From an uncultured Chloroflexota bacterium (GTDB taxonomy: Bacteria; Chloroflexota; Anaerolineae; Anaerolineales; Anaerolineaceae): 64,000 nt of DNA. A program made the translations under genes and the position numbers. This document shows positions 1-6,550 of the stretch, piece by piece (positions within the stretch are counted from its first letter, which is position 1; every line of letters begins with the position of its first letter). The stretch lies in contig CADACE010000001.1 of the NCBI GenBank assembly GCA_902786265.1, positions 105,402-169,401 on the forward strand, in the 5' to 3' direction. The notes under the pieces were generated by a model. That model was not told where the DNA came from and ran no database searches. It saw only the letters and a list, made by a program, of their open reading frames with translations.

Positions 1-337
1 AGGAGCGGTCCGCGCGGGGAACATTGATAACCAGAATATTGTCACCATTCACTTTCTGGATCTGCACATCGTTTGACGACAAAATATTAACGCTCACCTT
101 CTTCGGATCATTTACCGCCTGCCAGAACTCCTGCTTCAATTTATGCGGATCCGGGAGATTCACGGTATGAAATGATTTATCCCTGTATTCCTCCACGCCA
201 AGCAGGATCACACCGCCAAGCGTGTTAGCAAAAGCAGAATATGTCTCCCATATGCTGTGGGGCAGTCCGCCCAAAGCTTTTTTGGCTTCAATACGGTTAT
301 TCTCTTTATATTTTTCAACATTGCGCAAATCGATCAT
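1..337 (-). CDS. AlbA_2 (Schlafen-like) domain protein, C-terminus cut by window edge
   Basis: Reading from ATG at 337 gives about 112 residues that run off the window. The start is supported by a GGAGG seven bases upstream. The N-terminus (MIDLRNVEKYKENNRIEAKK) followed by a stretch ending NTLGGVILLGVEE is typical of the AlbA_2 fold, the putative DNA- or nucleic-acid-binding domain at the N-terminus of many bacterial transcriptional regulators and RecG-like ATPases. In such families the rest of the protein often carries an ATPase or winged-helix region, but that part is outside the window. It lies downstream of the phage-type cassette on the same strand with a gap of about 150 bp and may or may not belong to it. 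Confidence 0.7.
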   Translation of the reverse strand, partial: MIDLRNVEKYKENNRIEAKKALGGLPHSIWETYSAFANTLGGVILLGVEEYRDKSFHTVNLPDPHKLKQEFWQAVNDPKKVSVNILSSNDVQIQKVNGDNILVINVPRADRS

Positions 338-490
338 GGCCGTTCCTCCGCTATATGACAGGATTAATCATAACGCAAAATCGGGCCGGAAAACAACAAA
401 TTTCTTGTAACTTTTCAGGATCCGTCCGGAAATGTCCGGGCGGGTCCTGACTGTGAAAACTTTCAAGGAAACACTGCCTGTGTGCTTCTC

Positions 491-1834
491 TCAGCCCTGA
501 ATGACGCCGTAAAGTCCCGGACATTCTCCCATAGAGACTGAAAGAGAGGTCCCTGCCGGATAAAAATTGTAATTAGACCAAAACGCCAGCGTATAACGAT
601 GATATCCAAGGTTCGAAGCGTTATGATTTTGGATCTGAACCGACAGCGGAGCATTTCCGCAGGAATGGGTAAACACCTCAGCGCAGTTCTCATTCCCGGT
701 ATACGGACTCACGGTCATCATATCCCGGCAGATCCCCAGCGCAGAAGCCCGCAGATAACCGCGGTCCGATTCACTGATCGGGGAACTGAGTCCCACCCCG
801 GTCAGTGAAAACTCCGCATCGGATACCGGGAGAAGGACCCGGACCGAAGGTGCATCTTCATCATAATAAGGCGCCCAGCTGTTGATGTGATTCGTCCCCT
901 GCACTTTTGTGGTAACCAGCTTTGACAGGATCGGACGAGGCAGCCGGTGGTTTTCATTCCACAGCAGACGCCCGGCAGTGCTGTCCTCGCCAAAACCCGA
1001 GGCATTCAGGACGACAGATCCAAGGTAACGTTTACCGCTGTCTCCGCCCATCACCCGTACACCGTCCTGACGCACCAGCATACCGGAGGGACGGGCAGCG
1101 GAAGTTCCCCATGACTGAGCGCAAAGCTGCAGTCCGTCTTCGGACGCCGAAAGAAAAACATCATACGGGATCCCTCTCTGCAGACCGGAAAGGCTGAGCG
1201 AAAGCTCACTGAAAGTAAAAAGTTCCCAAAATCCGCCCAGATAAAGGCTCACCGAATTCCCATGATACGGTGTAAAATACAGCGTTTCCGCGTGTGTGAT
1301 ATCCGCGTCCGGAACAGGCTCTCCCGGTACCAGGGTCAGCCGTCCCTGAACCACAGAAGCATGGCTCTGTTCCCGAAGCCGGATCCATGATCTGAGGTCA
1401 TGTACCGTACCGGGGACCACACCGCTCCCGCTCCATACGAATGTTCCGACCTCCCTGCCACCGGCAGGTACCGAAGTGCTGCCTGCCCGGAGGGAAAAGC
1501 TTCCGTCAGGCGTTCCGACCGCGTAAAGGAAATACCGTCCCGGATCCGGGAAGGTATCCGCGCTGATGGTCAGCACATCATCAGATTTGCGGGTGCAGAT
1601 CCGGCCGCCGATCATCAGCGCGCAGGGTGTATCCGCGTCAGCCTCCAGCCGTATCGCGGTTTTGGAAGCCCGGCTCAGACGGATCTCGCCGGATTTTTGA
1701 TACAACAGGTCTAAAAGCGTACCCGAACTTTCGGGATCCCCGCCCAGACAAAGCGCGTCACTGCGCAGAAAATTATACTGATCCGCTTCGGTCGCCTGTC
1801 CGGCCACCACCGCGGATGAATTTGGATATGTCAT
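491..1834 (-). CDS. phage tail-fibre or receptor-like protein
   Basis: This 447-residue protein starts at an ATG preceded by AAGGAG. The first 35 residues (MTYPNSSAVVAGQATEADQY then NFLRSDALCLGG) resemble the short N-terminal segment of phage tail-associated proteins. Around residue 185 a block reading ETLYFTPYHGNSVSLYLGG and then W resembles a motif seen in tail or spike proteins. The C-terminal third is Gly/Ser/Thr-rich and looks like an all-beta receptor or adhesion region. No signal peptide or membrane segment is visible. It is the last gene of the minus-strand cassette M23 - portal - unknown - this gene. Exact function is inferred from context and weak resemblance; a non-phage surface role is possible. 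Confidence 0.5.
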   Translation of the reverse strand: MTYPNSSAVVAGQATEADQYNFLRSDALCLGGDPESSGTLLDLLYQKSGEIRLSRASKTAIRLEADADTPCALMIGGRICTRKSDDVLTISADTFPDPGRYFLYAVGTPDGSFSLRAGSTSVPAGGREVGTFVWSGSGVVPGTVHDLRSWIRLREQSHASVVQGRLTLVPGEPVPDADITHAETLYFTPYHGNSVSLYLGGFWELFTFSELSLSLSGLQRGIPYDVFLSASEDGLQLCAQSWGTSAARPSGMLVRQDGVRVMGGDSGKRYLGSVVLNASGFGEDSTAGRLLWNENHRLPRPILSKLVTTKVQGTNHINSWAPYYDEDAPSVRVLLPVSDAEFSLTGVGLSSPISESDRGYLRASALGICRDMMTVSPYTGNENCAEVFTHSCGNAPLSVQIQNHNASNLGYHRYTLAFWSNYNFYPAGTSLSVSMGECPGLYGVIQG

Positions 1835-1845
1835 AATACTCCTTA

Positions 1846-1962
1846 ATAGGGATTAGGGGATAGGGTTTAGGGGTTAGGGTTAGTGATCTCCGGTTACACT
1901 CTATCTCACGAAACCTGGTCTTTGATCACCGATACCTGAAACCTGATCCCTGGACCCTAATC
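1846..1962. repeat. heptad word array, inverted pair between two cassette genes
   Basis: On the minus strand, the stop codon at 1967 is followed by words of period 7 (CAGGGAT, CAGGTTT, CAGGTAT), and the other end (1846-1883) carries the opposite-strand TAGGG words directly before the AAGGAG of the next gene. The two arrays are therefore inverted relative to each other and fill nearly all of the 132-bp gap. Same family as the large array at 4264-4735. Confidence 0.75.
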
Positions 1963-1966
1963 AACA

Positions 1967-2494
1967 TTAATTCCACACTGCCGTACCCCACACGGAGACC
2001 GGCTCCAAAACACCGCGGGGCAGCCACATATCCGCCTGCGCGGGACCCAGCGGGATATCCTTCAGGTTCCTCGTCGTCAGGTTGATCTCCAGCGTATGCG
2101 CGGATTGGTAGATCGTGTCAATAACGGCATGCTCATCGCAGTAAAGCCCCGAAATGATCCCGGATGCCGTATACAGGATAATATCCGTCAGCTCCAGCAG
2201 AATTTCGTTGACTCTCACGCGGATCTCATCCGGAGAATACGGATACCAGCCCCCATCCGGGCAGAGCACCTCATCCGCGGTCAGGACCGTGAACCACAGG
2301 TGGCGAACGGTCTTCGGTTTCCCATCCCGGGAGACGTCTTCACCCTCCGGCCAATAGGTTTCAAAATGGATCCGGACCCGCGGCCCGATTGCGTCGGATT
2401 GGATGCGATAGCAAACCAGCGGGATCGGGTCATGTTTATAGTGGGTGAGGATCACATCGCAATTCTCACCCGGGATCCACACTTCACTGTTCAC
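1967..2494 (-). CDS. unknown protein of phage cassette
   Basis: A 175-residue protein starting with GTG at 2494, which overlaps the portal stop codon in a GTGA junction, so the two are translationally coupled. It is acidic-neutral with alternating beta-like segments and no membrane span. The position directly after a portal gene and before a tail-fibre-like gene suggests a head-tail or tail completion protein, but no recognisable motif supports a specific role. I do not recognise the family. Confidence 0.6.
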   Translation of the reverse strand: MNSEVWIPGENCDVILTHYKHDPIPLVCYRIQSDAIGPRVRIHFETYWPEGEDVSRDGKPKTVRHLWFTVLTADEVLCPDGGWYPYSPDEIRVRVNEILLELTDIILYTASGIISGLYCDEHAVIDTIYQSAHTLEINLTTRNLKDIPLGPAQADMWLPRGVLEPVSVWGTAVWN

Positions 2495-3672
2495 GACGCC
2501 TTCTCCACTTCCTTTACAATTCCGCCCTCGCTCATACCGGGAGCGGCAATGTCATCTCCATAGACATGGATCTCGGCATTTTTATCGATATTCCGGCGTA
2601 CCAATGCCGCACGGGCAAGTACGTGACGAAGAACGGTTTCCGTGATCCACATCAGCAGCTGCTGGCGCTGGCGGAAATTCCGGCAGGCGCTGTCTTCCAT
2701 ACCGCCCGTTTCAGCTTTGGAAGAGCTGCCGGGCTCCGCGAGAAAGCTGACGGGAATACCCGCACCGGCAGCGATCATCTTTTTTATCGACAGTCCGTCT
2801 TCATTCGCCTCATTGCTGTCCAGGTTCGGATGGATCGTCATCCATTCCTCATTCTGTCCTATGACATAGATCGTTCCCGAACGCATCTTTGTTTTATTCA
2901 GCTGCGACTCCCGCCTTTTCCGCATATCTTCGTTCAGGTCAGGAGATTTGACCACATAAATAAAACTGGAACGAAAATGGTTCAGCGTCCAGCGGTCGTT
3001 CAGCCATTCACGATACCGCTTGAGCCAGGGAAGGAGCGGCGCCAGGTCCGGTTCACCCCATTGCCCGCCGACAGGACGATTGATGGTGAAATGCAGCATG
3101 CATTCTCCTTCTGCCGGTTCCAGCAGGGATGCCGCATAAACGGTTTTTTCTTCCGGGATGGCCATGTTCTGCGGATCACCGCATTCCCTGAGGCGGAAAT
3201 ACGCTGCCTGCTCGATATCATTTTCAAAGGGCACGATTTCCTCGATCAACCCCGCGGGGATCGCGCGGACATAGCTCATTCCTCCTTTGTCGGAAGCGAA
3301 CATGATGAACAGGTTGCCTGTGCGGCACAGCTCGTCGCTCCATTCCATCAGCCTGGCATCCATACGGTTCAGCGGATGTTCCCAGAATTCATGCAGAAAA
3401 TCATCCGCCGCGGGAGTATCCGCACGGATCCGGAAGCCGCGTCCGACACTGAACTGTGTCGTGAGGGAAACGATCCTGCGGGCAAGCGGATCATCCCGCC
3501 AGGCGGTCAGGCTTTCTTCAATGACGCTTCGATAATTCGCCTGAGTACGATCCCTGAGCCCGGCATTACGTTCGCCCAATAGAAAGGTGCTGTCCGTCTC
3601 TTCCGGCGTGTAATTTTTCTCACCGGAAAAACGTTTCCGAAAGAAGGAAAACAGATTAAACGATGGTTTCAC
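2491..3672 (-). CDS. phage portal protein
   Basis: 393 residues. The order of features matches the dsDNA phage portal family: an N-terminal arm with a SLTAWRDDPLARRIVSLTTQ segment, a central alpha/beta region with WSDELCRTGNLFIMFASDK, and a long C-terminal helical region including a stretch that reads GIPVSFLAEPGSSSKAETGG, which resembles the portal clip/stem region. Portals form the ring through which DNA enters the capsid. The length is in the normal range. Its start overlaps the end of the M23 gene by 17 bp and its stop overlaps the next gene by 4 bp. No terminase large subunit, protease or major capsid gene is present in the 5 kb on either side that can be seen, which is unusual. Confidence 0.75.
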   Translation of the reverse strand: MKPSFNLFSFFRKRFSGEKNYTPEETDSTFLLGERNAGLRDRTQANYRSVIEESLTAWRDDPLARRIVSLTTQFSVGRGFRIRADTPAADDFLHEFWEHPLNRMDARLMEWSDELCRTGNLFIMFASDKGGMSYVRAIPAGLIEEIVPFENDIEQAAYFRLRECGDPQNMAIPEEKTVYAASLLEPAEGECMLHFTINRPVGGQWGEPDLAPLLPWLKRYREWLNDRWTLNHFRSSFIYVVKSPDLNEDMRKRRESQLNKTKMRSGTIYVIGQNEEWMTIHPNLDSNEANEDGLSIKKMIAAGAGIPVSFLAEPGSSSKAETGGMEDSACRNFRQRQQLLMWITETVLRHVLARAALVRRNIDKNAEIHVYGDDIAAPGMSEGGIVKEVEKAS

Positions 3673-4246
3673 AAAAATCCTCCCCCTGATAGCGGATCGC
3701 GATCCAGCGGTTCCGGCCGATCTTGAGCCAGACAGTTTCCGCGGTTACCTCACCGGAGACCCCGGCGCCCTGATGAAGGCTGTCCACGATCGGATATTCA
3801 GTTCCCGGACCGGACCGCACATAAAGCAGCGGGACACATACACGGCGGTTTCCCGCGTGGGATGGTTCTGCCGGCTGCAGAAGGGTCTGCGGATCGACCG
3901 GATTCCCGTAACGGCGCACCTCAAAATGCAGGTGGGGACCGGTCGAATTCCCGGTGCTCCCGCTGGCACCGATCACCTGCCCTTCCCGGACAGTTTCGCC
4001 AAAGCTTACGTTTATCCGCGACAGATGGGCATAAACCGTACAGAGCCCGCCGTCATGATCCAATATGATATGCGAACCGTAACCTGTAGCCAGATTCGCG
4101 ATGCGCGATACTTTTCCGTCCATTGCCGCCAATACCGGCGTGCCCAGATACAAAGCATAGTCAATTCCGGTATGTCCCGCAGGATCGGTGATTTTTTCAC
4201 CAAAGCGCTGCGTCACCGGAAACTCTCCGTCAAAAGGTTTTCTCAT
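3656..4246 (-). CDS. M23 family peptidase (endolysin-like) with C-terminal SH3-like domain
   Basis: 196 residues, ATG at 4246 with AAGGAG upstream. The zinc peptidase core is clear: HTGIDYAL near residue 26, HLHFEVRRYG near residue 105, and AHLS near residue 74 supplying the usual metal and catalytic residues of LytM-type endopeptidases. Residues 135-196 (VRSGPGTEYPIVDSLHQGA...) form a bacterial SH3 domain that would bind cell wall. There is no signal peptide, so release would need a holin, and the neighbouring gene at 4723-4998 looks like one. Together they resemble a lysis cassette. It could alternatively be a domesticated cell-wall hydrolase. Confidence 0.85.
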   Translation of the reverse strand: MRKPFDGEFPVTQRFGEKITDPAGHTGIDYALYLGTPVLAAMDGKVSRIANLATGYGSHIILDHDGGLCTVYAHLSRINVSFGETVREGQVIGASGSTGNSTGPHLHFEVRRYGNPVDPQTLLQPAEPSHAGNRRVCVPLLYVRSGPGTEYPIVDSLHQGAGVSGEVTAETVWLKIGRNRWIAIRYQGEDFCETIV

Positions 4247-4263
4247 TTCATTCTCCTTGTTTT

Positions 4264-4735
4264 TTTAGGGTATAGGGTATAGGGTATAGGGTATAGGGTT
4301 TAGGGTATAGGGTTTAGGGTATAGGGTTTAGGGGATAGGGAATAGTGACTTTAGTGTCCCATTCGTATTTCAAACTTTTACAAACCCCGCAGCTAATATC
4401 CTCTAACCTCACTATTCCCTACACGCTATCTCCTATTCTTCCCAATACTCTATACCCTATTGCCTATAGCATATTCCCTACACCCTACACCCTATTCCCT
4501 ACACCCTACACCCTATTCCCTACACCCTACACCCTATTCCCTACACCCTATTCCCTATTCCCTACACCCTATTCCCTATTCCCTACACCCTATTCCCTAC
4601 ACCCTACACCCTATTCCCTACACCCTACACCCTATTCCCTATTTCCTACACCCTATTCCCTATTCCCTACACCCTATTCCCTATTCCCTACACCCTATTC
4701 CCTACACCCTACACCCTATTCCCTATCCCCTATAA
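4264..4735. repeat. large heptad word array, inverted pair (TAGGGTA / TACCCTA)
   Basis: From 4265 to about 4347 the plus strand is tandem TAGGGTA/TAGGGTT words; from about 4440 to 4735 it is the complementary type (TTCCCTAC, ACCCTAC, ACCCTAT) in more than thirty 7-bp units. The spacer of about 90 bp is unique. The array begins at the stop codon of the XhlA-like gene, whose last residues and TAG stop are written in array words, and ends just before the ribosome binding site of the M23 gene. Being G-rich on one strand it could also form quadruplexes. The long open frames through it encode only FPTPYSL-type heptapeptide repeats and are not genes. Confidence 0.9.
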
Positions 4736-4998
4736 CCTACAAACGACTTCAGCAGCGCGAGCAGCGACATCACCGTGCTGCCGCCGGAAGTCACTGAACT
4801 CCAGAAACGGAACTGGGTGACGCCGGTCGCCACATCCCGCAGCCGGGATTCGTGATCCTCGCAGATCTTTTCAATAGCCTTCATGCGCCGTTCATTCAAT
4901 TCCCGGTTATGCTCCAGTTCCGAACGGATCAGCCGGATCTCCCCGCGTATGGATTCCAGCAGTGTTTTGCAGTCATTCATTTGTTCCTGTTCCATCAT
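4723..4998 (-). CDS. XhlA-like small membrane protein (possible holin)
   Basis: 91 residues beginning MMEQEQMND, with AAGGAGAAC before the first ATG. Residues 8-55 are a charged amphipathic helix rich in Glu and Arg, compatible with a coiled coil; residues 66-88 form one hydrophobic segment (SSVTSGGSTVMSLLALLKSF). This layout matches XhlA-type phage haemolysin/holin proteins. The last codons (VGYRG) and the TAG stop lie inside the heptad array, so the original 3' end has probably been replaced or trimmed. Next gene on the same strand is the M23 endolysin. Confidence 0.55.
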   Translation of the reverse strand: MMEQEQMNDCKTLLESIRGEIRLIRSELEHNRELNERRMKAIEKICEDHESRLRDVATGVTQFRFWSSVTSGGSTVMSLLALLKSFVGYRG

Positions 4999-5153
4999 GT
5001 TCTCCTTTATCTATTTTTTATTTTGTTCTAATGAAAAGTGTACACATTTTGAAAAAAAAGAAAACCGGCAATGTTGTCCGTTGACAAAACGAAAAAAATA
5101 TGGTAAGGAATTAGAACAATGAATGACTCACGTCATGAAACGGGAAAACGCTA

Positions 5154-5182
5154 TTGACAAGCAGGGCGTGTTCCATTAAAAT
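5154..5182 (+). promoter_or_regulatory. sigma70-type promoter of rpsU-infA
   Basis: TTGACA at 5154-5159 and TAAAAT at 5177-5182 are separated by 17 bp. This is the best match upstream of rpsU and would start transcription near 5190, leaving a leader of about 50 bases. Confidence 0.7.
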
Positions 5183-5239
5183 AGACCGCGTTTGGGATTT
5201 ATGCCCTTTGATTTTACATACACGGGAGGGGGTGAGAAC

Positions 5240-5437
5240 ATGACAAGCGTAGTTTTGAGACCGAATGAGAACCAGGATCAACTGCTCAAGCGTTTCCGCA
5301 AGAAGGTCGTCAAGAGCGGCGTCCTCAGCACTGTCAGACGCAAGCGTTGGTTCGTCTCCAAGAGCGAAACCGATCGTGTAGAACGGAAAAAGACACTGCG
5401 GCGTTTGCGCCGCCATTCAACCGGTCGTCCGGAGTAA
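5240..5437 (+). CDS. rpsU: 30S ribosomal protein S21
   Basis: 65 residues from ATG at 5240, preceded by a purine-rich GGGAGGGGGTGAG. Start MTSVVLRPNENQDQLLKRF and the basic RKKVVKSGVLSTVRRKRWF block match the bS21 family; the C-terminus is a strongly basic helix. S21 sits on the small subunit platform near the anti-Shine-Dalgarno and takes part in initiation. A longer in-frame start at 5192 exists but lacks the ribosome binding site and adds an untypical N-terminus. It is followed by infA after 41 bp, so two initiation-linked genes form one transcript. Confidence 0.93.
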   Translation: MTSVVLRPNENQDQLLKRFRKKVVKSGVLSTVRRKRWFVSKSETDRVERKKTLRRLRRHSTGRPE

Positions 5438-5478
5438 TGCCAAGACTCAAGTGACGTCCTCCATTAGGAGCAAAAAAG

Positions 5479-5739
5479 ATGGCTAAAGAAGAAGATAGTA
5501 AGATTAGTGTAGAAGGCACGATCGTAGAAGCGCTGCCGGGTACACAGTTTCGGGTCCGTTTAGACAACGGTCACGAAGTATTGGCTTATCTTTCGGGAAG
5601 AATGAGAAAATTCTACATTCGTATCCTGCTGGGGGATCGCGTCCGTATTGAAATGTCACCGTATGACCTGACGCGCGGACGAATTGTCTATCGCCAGCGG
5701 AAGCCGAACGAAGTCGGCGGCCCGGAAGACTTTATGTAA
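5479..5739 (+). CDS. infA: translation initiation factor IF-1
   Basis: 86 residues with the usual single OB-fold: [54 protein letters not shown]. All of these are hallmarks of IF-1, which occupies the ribosomal A site during initiation. It is somewhat longer than the common 72 residues because of an N-terminal MAKEEDSK extension and a C-terminal tail ending GGPEDFM. AGGAGC precedes the ATG. The stop codon is followed at once by a heptad array and then a strong terminator. The location beside rpsU, away from the main ribosomal protein operon, is notable. Confidence 0.95.
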   Translation: MAKEEDSKISVEGTIVEALPGTQFRVRLDNGHEVLAYLSGRMRKFYIRILLGDRVRIEMSPYDLTRGRIVYRQRKPNEVGGPEDFM

Positions 5740-5785
5740 AATAAGAAATAAGAAATCGGAAATAAGAAATTTCAAATCAGATTTC
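5740..5785 (+). repeat. heptad word array (AATAAGA type) after infA stop
   Basis: Directly after the TAA of infA the sequence runs as 7-bp words AATAAGA, AATAAGA, AATCGGA, AATAAGA. The sense strand of each typical word contains TAA. It lies between the stop codon and the terminator hairpin. Confidence 0.7.
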
Positions 5786-5791
5786 TTTCGA

Positions 5792-5830
5792 AAACAAAAG
5801 AACTGCCCGAAAAAGGCAGTTCTTTTGTTT
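5792..5830. terminator. intrinsic terminator after infA (bidirectional)
   Basis: A 16-bp stem (AAACAAAAGAACTGCC pairing with its complement at 815-830) with a 7-base loop, A-rich on the left and T-rich on the right. Confidence 0.9.
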
Positions 5831-5886
5831 AATGCTTTCCGGCATTGACATATCTCTTCAGTATCATCCCGGCTGCACTCTGCCGT

Positions 5887-5915
5887 TAAAAAAACCGCGT
5901 TTCCGCGGTTTTTTA
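5887..5915. terminator. intrinsic terminator of SWIM gene
   Basis: CCGCG-TTTC-CGCGG stem flanked by A6-7 and T6. Downstream of the minus-strand SWIM gene at 5946; it works in either direction. Confidence 0.85.
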
Positions 5916-5945
5916 TATTTCATATTTCTGATTTCTTATTTGAAA
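5912..5945 (-). repeat. heptad word array after SWIM gene stop
   Basis: On the minus strand the TGA stop of the SWIM gene is followed by words AATAAGA, AATCAGA, AATATGA, AATATAA of period 7. This mirrors the array after infA, so the two convergent genes both end in the same type of array in their own sense. Confidence 0.7.
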
Positions 5946-6191
5946 TCAGTCGTCGTACGCAATGTCAACCATGCCTTCAAGGATGATCTCCAGCGCCATC
6001 GTATGGCTGCAGCGGCCATGGGTTTTGCAGAACTCACAGTCGCAGTTCCATTTTCCATGGTCATAAGTCACTACATGACCGTTATTTTTCCCATCCATCG
6101 TCACCTGAAATGTATCAAACTGAAAGCGTTCCCTTTCCCCGGCATAAAGCTTCGCCTTTTCAAGTTTATTCACCATCGCGTAATCCATCAA
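5946..6191 (-). CDS. small SWIM zinc-finger protein
   Basis: 81 residues. Residues 48-66 read CDCEFCKTHGRCSHTMALE, which fits the SWIM consensus CxC-x(n)-CxH. SWIM fingers bind DNA or mediate protein contacts and are usually appended to helicases (SNF2) or transposases; here the finger makes up almost the whole protein. The first 45 residues are a basic region with a beta-hairpin-like pattern. Two adjacent ATG codons are possible starts. Function unknown; a single-stranded-DNA or regulatory role is inference only. Confidence 0.75.
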   Translation of the reverse strand: MMDYAMVNKLEKAKLYAGERERFQFDTFQVTMDGKNNGHVVTYDHGKWNCDCEFCKTHGRCSHTMALEIILEGMVDIAYDD

Positions 6192-6550
6192 TTCAGCACC
6201 TCGATTCTTTTAAAGTCTTCTTACTTCAATATAATGGTAAAGGATAAACCAAAATCCGTCAACTGTATTTCATCAATAAATAAAGCTGATGTTGGTCAGT
6301 AAAACACAAACAGCACGCCCTCAATTTTTCCCTGTAATTTGTGCGTCACGCGGCAGAGATGACAATGCCTAAACAGCAGCCGGATCTGCTGTTTATCATA
6401 AGAAAATGCAGCAAATTCGTCAACAAATGCTGATATTTGTCACTTTTTGACGGATTAAAATCATTTTTAAAGTAAGATATAAAATAGTTAAATTGTGAAA
6501 AAGTAAGGCTGATTCAACACTGGATCAGGCAAAATAAGGATAAGGAAGAA
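6192..6550 (+). promoter_or_regulatory. glgP: divergent intergenic region upstream of glgP
   Basis: This 359-bp gap separates the SWIM gene and glgP. It holds a 9-bp stem hairpin AAACAGCAG/CTGCTGTTT at 6371-6393, an operator-like repeat ACAAAT-N6-ATTTGT near 6423-6440, and a TTGACG at 6447-6452 followed by AT-rich candidates for a -10 box (TAAGAT at 6473) at a rather long spacing of 20. The exact promoter is uncertain. Confidence 0.4.

Noticed and set aside
4440..4735. Possible CRISPR array or telomere
   Set aside because: Units are contiguous 7-bp words without unique spacers, so not CRISPR; the array is internal to an operon and flanked by genes, so not a chromosome end.
4345..4797. 150-residue open frame made of FPTPYSL-type repeats (and a 91-residue frame of SLHPTPY/SLHPIPY repeats at 4460-4735)
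   Set aside because: It is the translation of the C-rich strand of the heptad array; period 7 keeps frames open and there is no ribosome site.
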